64,000 nt of DNA from Aedes albopictus (Eukaryota > Arthropoda > Insecta > Diptera > Culicidae), in NCBI RefSeq assembly GCF_035046485.1, contig NC_085136.1, positions 79,749,734 through 79,813,733 of the forward strand. Reading direction: 5' to 3'. The notes beneath the pieces are model-generated. The model saw only the letters and a program-made list of their open reading frames with translations, did no database searches and was not told the DNA's origin. The number at the start of each line of letters is the position of its first letter. Positions within the stretch are counted from its first letter, which is position 1. The translations under genes were made by a program, and so were the position numbers. Shown piece by piece: positions 58,090 to 64,000 of this stretch.

Positions 58090-59298
58090 TTTTTAATTAT
58101 CTTCTAATACTATTCGCTGGAGGAATTCCTTAGAAATTCTTGAAATAATAAAAAATAAATCATCAGGTAAACCTGGAGAAATTTTTGGGTACATCTCTGA
58201 AAAGATGATTGAAGGATTTCTAAAATTTCTGAAGGAACTCCTGAATGAATTTTTGAAGAAAACCTGAGATGAATTTCTGAAGAAATAATTTTAGGAATTC
58301 CCGGAGCAGACCCTGGAAGACTTCCTGGATAATTCCATAGATAGAATCCCTTTAGAATCCCTGTAGGAACTCCCGGAGAAATTCCCGGAGGAATCTCTGG
58401 CAGAATTTCTGGAAGCATACCTGGAGGAATTCCTGTATAAATAATATAACGAATACCTAGAGAAATATCTGAAGAGATCTCATGAGGAAATCCTAGATGA
58501 AATTAAAGATAAATTTCTGGAGAATTCCTTGGAGGAAGTTCTGGAGAAATTCCTAGAGAAATTCTGGGAGGGATCCCTAGAAAAAAAAAACAGAATAAAG
58601 GAAGAAAGAAAAGGAAATCTTAGAGAAATTAAAAAAAAATTCCTTTGGGGAGTTCTTGGAGAAATCTCTGAAGGATTCCAGGAGGAATCCCTGAAGCAAT
58701 TCCAGGAAAAATCTCAAGAGAGAATATCCTGGAGAAATGCCTGGAGAAACTTCTAAACAAATTCCTGACGTAATACCTGGAAGAATTATTGGATGAGACC
58801 CAACAGGAAATCCTGCAGAATTTGCTGGAGAAACTTCTTGGATGAATTCTTGGAGCAATCCCTTGAAAAATTACTGGATAAATCTCCAGAGGAATTGTGG
58901 GAGGAATTCCTGGAGAAATTTCTGAAAAAAATCCCTTGAGGAATTCCAGGATGATTCAGGATCTCTAAATTGCTGACGTAGTTTGTGAGGAGCAATTCCT
59001 GGAGAAATTCCTGGAGGAGTTTCTGAAGAATTTCCTGGGGTATTTCCTGCAGGAATTCCTGGTTAAAATCCTGGATAATTGCCTGGAGGAAACTCCTGGA
59101 GAAATGCCTGGTGAAATCCCTAGAGGAATTGCTAACAACATTTATGAAGGATGTCCTGGGGTAATTTCAGGAGGAGTTCCTGGAGAAATTCCTGTATGAC
59201 ATCCTGGGGGAATGCATGGAGAAATTCCTAGAGGTATTCCTGTGGGAATTGCTGGAGTATTCCATGATGAAATTCCTGGAAAAATCTCTAGAGGAATT
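58090..59298. repeat. 12-bp minisatellite (TTCCTGGAGGAA)
   Basis: Units of TTCCTGGAGGAA and near variants. The frame on one strand reads FLEE and on the other FLQE, giving spurious open frames. Continues after the LTR at 59299-60406. Confidence 0.85.
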
Positions 59299-60406
59299 TG
59301 TAACTAGTGGGCGATCCCTGCCCAGCACTCGTGAGACCCCCTTCCTTCAACTGCCCCAGGGTCGGCGTACGCGCTGGACTATCGCGACCAAGGAACACAC
59401 TTAAACACTTCGCGTGACACAAAACCCACTTTATTATGCTTTTACACAAAACTAGGTACCTTTATTACTTCCCACTTTCTTACTGGCTAACTCCTACCTC
59501 ACTTCTTCTTCTTCTATGCAGTCGGCGGGGCCCCTTCTTCTCGCTGCGCTACTTCACCTTCTCCTTCGTCCTTCCTTTCGGTGTCTTTCTTCTACGTTGT
59601 CGCCTTCCGTTGGGTTGGGCGGCCGTTCGATGTCCGAGTCGCGGGTCTAGTCGCGTCGCGTTAACTCCAGGACACGCTTCCAAAATGGCCGCGCCCCTAT
59701 TATCTGGCGTCTAACTGGCCAACGGCGGTCTATCCGGTCGACGGAGTGGCGTTCTTGACGGTTGGGCCAAACTCCGGACCTTGGTTGGTTCGCACAGCGT
59801 TAAGGCGTACTTTCGGCAGTTCTCCGGCCAGGTAAGTACTAGGTACAGGTAAGTACTAGCTGCACAGGCTATTTAAAACTATAGCACAGGGGTCCTGGGT
59901 TATAGGAATGATGCAGGCGGTTAGAATGGTAGGTGGTCTGAGCACAGAATAATCACGAAGTTACCTGGATGCTTTCCGTATTGTGCACTTCCGTTTTACT
60001 GGCTTTTTAATGAACCTCACTTTCACAGTGAATTTTAGAATATCCAAGGTGACTTGGTATTTCGTGGATAGCTAACACGTCCTTCGCTTTCAAAAGTTGC
60101 AAGCTAATTGCCAGTTAAGCGATGGCGGTTTTTGCGCGCTCCTTCGACCGTTGAAATTTCTCCTCCAATCTAATTTCGCCCCATCATGGCCCCTTTACAC
60201 CACCCACAATGGCCGCCCAACATGTCCTTCTGCGATGCCTGGTGGTGAGTAGCGGAACTCCTAGCTGCGTTACATCACAGTGGGTGTTGGGTAGTGTGCA
60301 AGTTCAGACATTTAAGGACTTCCTTGGTACAAGATTACAACACAACGATAAACAAAATCACGATAATCTCACAAATCTTGGACACTTCAACACACCACTG
60401 GTTACA
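59299..60406 (-). mobile_element. Probable solo LTR, 1108 bp
   Basis: Ends TGTAACTAGTGG and CCACTGGTTACA are inverted and start TG, end CA. AATT flanks both sides (59295-59298, 60407-60410), and minisatellite continues across. On the minus strand AATAAAG lies about 130 bases from the end, where an LTR poly(A) signal is expected, so I infer minus orientation. No internal coding region. A long TIR-type DNA element is a less likely alternative. Confidence 0.7.
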
Positions 60407-62756
60407 AATTCTTTAAAAAATTACTGGATAAGCTTCTAGAGGAATCTTCAGAGGAATTCAGGGAGATTTATATTAATTTTCTAATTCTGAAAAAATCCCA
60501 TGAGAAAATCTTGGAGGAATTTCTGACGCAATTCCTGGAGGAATTCCCGGAGAAATCTTCCAAGGAATTCCTGAAGGAATCCCTGGGGAAATCCTTGAAA
60601 AAATGTTTGAAGAGATCCCTGGAGGAATCTCCAGAGAAATTCCTGGAGGAATAGCTGGAGGAATCCCTGAAAAATTACTGAAGTTATTACTGGAGAATTT
60701 CCTGGAAGAATTTCTGAAGAAACCCTAAGACGCTTTGCTGGACGAATCCTTAGAGGAACTTCTGGAGGATTTCCTGGAGAAATTCTCCAAGGATTTCCTG
60801 GAGAAATTCTCCAAGGATTTCCTGGAGGAATCCCTGGAAAAAATCCTGGAGAAATTGCTGACATAATTTCTGAAGGATGTGCAGGGGCAACTCCCAGATC
60901 AATTCCTTGAACAATGATGAATTCCTGAAGAGATTCTTGGGGTAGTTCCTGTAGAATTTCCTGGAGGAGTTCATGGAGAAATTCCTGGATTAAAAGCTGG
61001 AGGAATGCCTGAAGGAATTCCTGGAGGTTTTTCTTTGAGAATTCCTGCAGGAATCCTTGCAGAAATTCCTGAAGGAATCTTTGTAGAAATTCTTGCAACA
61101 ATTACTGGATGAATTTCTGGGGGAATCTCTAGGGAAACTCTGGGAGGAATTTTTGAAAAAATCCTATGAGAAATTCCTGGAGGAATTTCTGAGGAAATTT
61201 CTGGAGAAATTCCTGGAGAAATCCTCGAAGGAATTTCCGAAGAAATCCTTGGAGGAATTCTTGCGTAAATTCGTGAAGAAATCCCTGATGATGTTCCTGG
61301 AGGAATTTTTGGCGAAATTTCTAGAGGAATCGATGTCTGGAGGCATTCCTGAAAAAAAAATTTTGAAGGTATTTCTAGAGAAAATCCTGGTAGAATTATT
61401 GAAGGAATCCCTAAAGGATTTCCTAGAGAAATCCCTGGATGAATTACTGACATAACTTATGATGGAGTTCCTTGATATTCCTTGGCGAAATTCCTGGAGG
61501 GACCCCTTAAGAAATCCCTGAGGAGGAGACCTTGGAGAAATTCATGGATGAAATCCTGGAGGAATGCCTGCGTGGATTTCTGAAGGAATCCCAGGAAGAA
61601 TTTCTGAAACAATCCCAGGAGAAACTTCTCGAACAACTCCTGGGGAATACCTGGAGGAATTTCTGGAGGAATCCCTGAAGCAACTCCTGGACGAATATCT
61701 GGGTAAAATGCTGCAGGAAGCGCTGAAAAATAATCCAAGGATAAATCTCTGGAAAATTTCCTGGAAAAATGCCTATGAGTATTCCTAGTGGAATTCTTGG
61801 AGGATTCCCTGAAGTAATTCCTTCAGATGAATTCCTGTAGGAGTCTCTGGAAATAACCCTTAGAGGAATACCTTGCAGATTTCCTGGATAAATTTCTGTA
61901 GCAATTCTTGGTGGAATTCTTGGAATAATCCCGGAAGCAATTATTAGAGGAATCTCTGGAGGAATACTTTGAGGAAGTCCTGAAGGAATGCATTGAGGAA
62001 AACCTGGAGGATTTCTTAGAGGAATCTCTGAAAAAAAAAAAAATCTTGTAGGAATTCTTGGAGGGATCCCTGGAGGATATCGTAGAGGCATGCCTGTAGA
62101 AATTCCTGAAAAAAATCTCCAGAAGAACTCCTGGAAAAATCTCTAAATAGAGGAATATCTGTCGGAGTTTCTGGAGGAATCTCAAGATGAAATGAAATTC
62201 CTAGAGGAATTCCTGAGGACATTTGTGGATGAACCCCTTAAGAACTTCGTAGAGGAATACCAGGAATAATTCCTGAAGAAATCGCAGATGGAATTCTTGG
62301 AGAAATTCTGGAGAAATCCTCAGAAGAGTTCCTGATGAAACTCCAGAAAGAATCTGGGAAGCAATTTCAAGAGGAATTCCTAAACAGTTCCTGGAGGAAG
62401 AACTGAATTATCTCCTGGAGGAGTTCCTTAAAGAATACAAGGAGGAATTCCTGAAGGAATCTTATAAAGAGTTGCTGGGAGAATCTTTGTAGAAATTTTC
62501 AAAATAAGTGGTTCTAGAAAGAATCACAGAAAGTATTCCCGAGTTAAGCCCTGCAGAAAATCTTGGAGGAACCCATGGAGGAATTCCTGGAGGAAATCCT
62601 AGGGAAATGCCTGGAGGGTTAACGGAGGAATCTCTAGAAATACTCCTGGAGGAATCTCTAGAAGAATTCCTGGAGGAGTTTCTGAAGGAATTCCTGGATG
62701 ATTGTTTAGAGGAATCCCTGGAGGAATCTCTGAAGAAATTCGTGGAGAAATTCATT
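60407..62756. repeat. 12-bp minisatellite (TTCCTGGAGGAA), long block
   Basis: About 2.35 kb of diverged units, with frames up to 206 residues (60481-61101, minus) made of EFLQ or EFLE repeats. All are by-products of a 12-base unit without stops on either strand. Local variants include CCTGGAGAAATT and GAAGGAATCCC. Confidence 0.85.
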
Positions 62757-63980
62757 CGCGGGCAGGCTGACAAAGGTGCTAAATGCAACAGCAAACTCGA
62801 AGCAGTCGCAAAAGCACGTGAGGCAGCCGTCGGGGGAGGAGCTACCCGGCAATACTCGCAAGGCCCGAAAAGTGTTAACCCCGAAACAAAAGGACAAAAA
62901 AGCCCCAGCCAGGCGTTCTAGAAGACTGGAAAGGGTGGACCTCAGAAGACCGACCCGTCTCGGATTGAAGGGAGCATAGGGTCGCGACCTTGTGTGTGTT
63001 CTCAGGCATCACATTTTAGGGCGAGCAATGCCAATGAGGAGAACGCCCCTTGAACTATGATGGATATGCGCAAGAAAAAGTAAATGAGATCGGTAAGAGT
63101 AGCTGTTAGTAGATTATCAAGCCTGATGAGTCTAAATACTTGGAGATCTTGAAAGCGATGAGGCAAGATGCAAAGCTCACGTACTCGTACCAATGGAATA
63201 ACCCTTACCCCATAGTGACGATAGCCATGTCAAGAGCCTCACCTATAAATGTTCGGCTTAAGAAGTCTTTGGCAAGGGAGTTGATGCGACGGCATTTATT
63301 GCCAAAGTGACTCTCCAGAGAACCTTGATTAGATCACGGACGTGGAAGAGCTCGTTATGGCACTGCAGCAACAGTGCGAAGATCATGTGACTACTGTTCG
63401 GGCTGCGAAAATGGCATTTAGGGGTGCAGGTGACCTTGATTCGGACACTAAAGTTTCAGTGTGAACTGGAAAGCTCAGTGTGCTGGAGGCGATTATATCA
63501 GCCACTGGAGGCTTTCTTCAAATGTTTCGAACTGGGACACAAGTCTTGGGACAGCAAAGGCACTGCCAGGAGAAAGCTATGCAGGAAATGTGGAGCCACA
63601 AGGCTGCATTACACGTCCAGTTTCGAGAAATGGCAGCAATATGAACGACGGGTAAATACCCCGTCCAGGAGTTGGTATCTACTACCTACGACGGCTTCGT
63701 GGTCGCCAAAGTGTCTTCTTCTGCAGCTGTTATGCGCCCCTCGGAGGTCGATGGTTTACGTAGATGCCAAACTGTATGAAAGCAAGCAGAGCTGATCGGG
63801 TGAAGCCCGATGGTAACAGCGGGTAACTTCAATGCTCGACCTGTAGATTTGGGAAGTCGTTTCACGAATCAGCGAGGTCAGATTCTTTAAGTCCTATCCT
63901 AGCAAGTAGTTCGGCCTGGAGGGTAGACGATGGCTACGCTCACAGCGATCATTTGGCGGTTTGAGGGGATTTCGTGGGTG
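62757..63980 (+). mobile_element. R1-clade LINE, family B, decayed copy 3
   Basis: An ORF1 to early endonuclease remnant. Traces: RRLERVDLRRPTRLGLKG (about 62919-62970), the knuckle FKCFELGHKSWDSKG (about 63514-63560, with its last Cys changed to Ser), CRKCGATRLH, STTYDGFVVAKV (about 63680) and endonuclease traces to 63960. Internal deletions and stops abound. It gives the uninterrupted sequence for both Harbinger-like insertion sites in copy 1. Confidence 0.7.
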
Positions 63981-63986
63981 CTTAGA

Positions 63987-64000
63987 GGCGCCAGCTGTCT
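63987..64000 (+). mobile_element. Possible 5' end of a SINE cut by window end
   Basis: TAGAGGCGCCAGCTGTCT at the window edge resembles the start of the SINE at 55850. Too short for certainty. Confidence 0.25.

Noticed and set aside
60481..61101. 206-residue leucine/glutamine-rich frame, possible coiled coil
   Set aside because: It is the antisense reading of a 12-bp minisatellite; similar frames occur on both strands throughout the block.

Overview
This window is transposon-dense insect DNA, most likely from a culicine mosquito of the Aedes type. The evidence is tRNA-headed SINEs with triplet or GA tails that resemble the Feilai family of Aedes aegypti, I-, LOA-, R1- and RTE-type LINEs, many terminal-inverted-repeat elements with clean target duplications, long degenerate minisatellites, and one cytochrome P450 first exon with a eukaryotic splice donor. 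There are no bacterial operons, CRISPR arrays or stand-alone tRNA or rRNA genes. Species and family names come from recognising protein motifs and terminal repeats, not from a database search.

Layout. 1-3200: AT-rich DNA and a degenerate 12-bp minisatellite. 3270-7347: an I-clade LINE with ORF1 and the 5' two thirds of ORF2, cut by a 500-base N gap (7348-7847). 7848-17470: degenerate tandem repeats, mainly a 23-bp minisatellite, interrupted by a hAT-like element (9399-10381), a small inverted-repeat element (11644-11908) and about 1.7 kb of unique DNA. From 13613 to 17470 the minisatellite forms two arrays in opposite orientation that meet near 15205. 18431-18653 (minus): first coding exon of a CYP4-like P450, with a TATA box at 19036-19043. 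20085-21900: tandem array of a unit of about 145 bp, rich in GCCGCCATCTTG. 22606-22822: SINE. 23440-28753: 5'-truncated LOA-like LINE, split by a 1.9-kb non-autonomous hAT. 29226-29527: second SINE. 29537-36530: two decayed R1-clade copies carrying at least seven small DNA elements. 36531-38588: unique non-coding DNA.

38589-53307 is the centrepiece. An R1-clade LINE about 5.6 kb long sits inside a (GACA)n microsatellite. A hAT element interrupts its reverse transcriptase, a Ty3/gypsy LTR retrotransposon lies inside the hAT, and a 5'-truncated RTE LINE lies inside the LTR element. Target duplications at the three inner levels fix the order of insertion: R1, hAT, Ty3/gypsy, RTE.

53308-64000: unique DNA, a 919-bp inverted-repeat element (53696-54614), more of the 12-bp minisatellite, a SINE, a probable solo LTR (59299-60406), and a third decayed R1 copy to the window end. 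Apart from the P450 exon, every recognisable coding sequence belongs to a retroelement. The LINE proteins would act together in target-primed reverse transcription. The SINEs and miniature elements have no enzyme of their own and would depend on proteins supplied from elsewhere.
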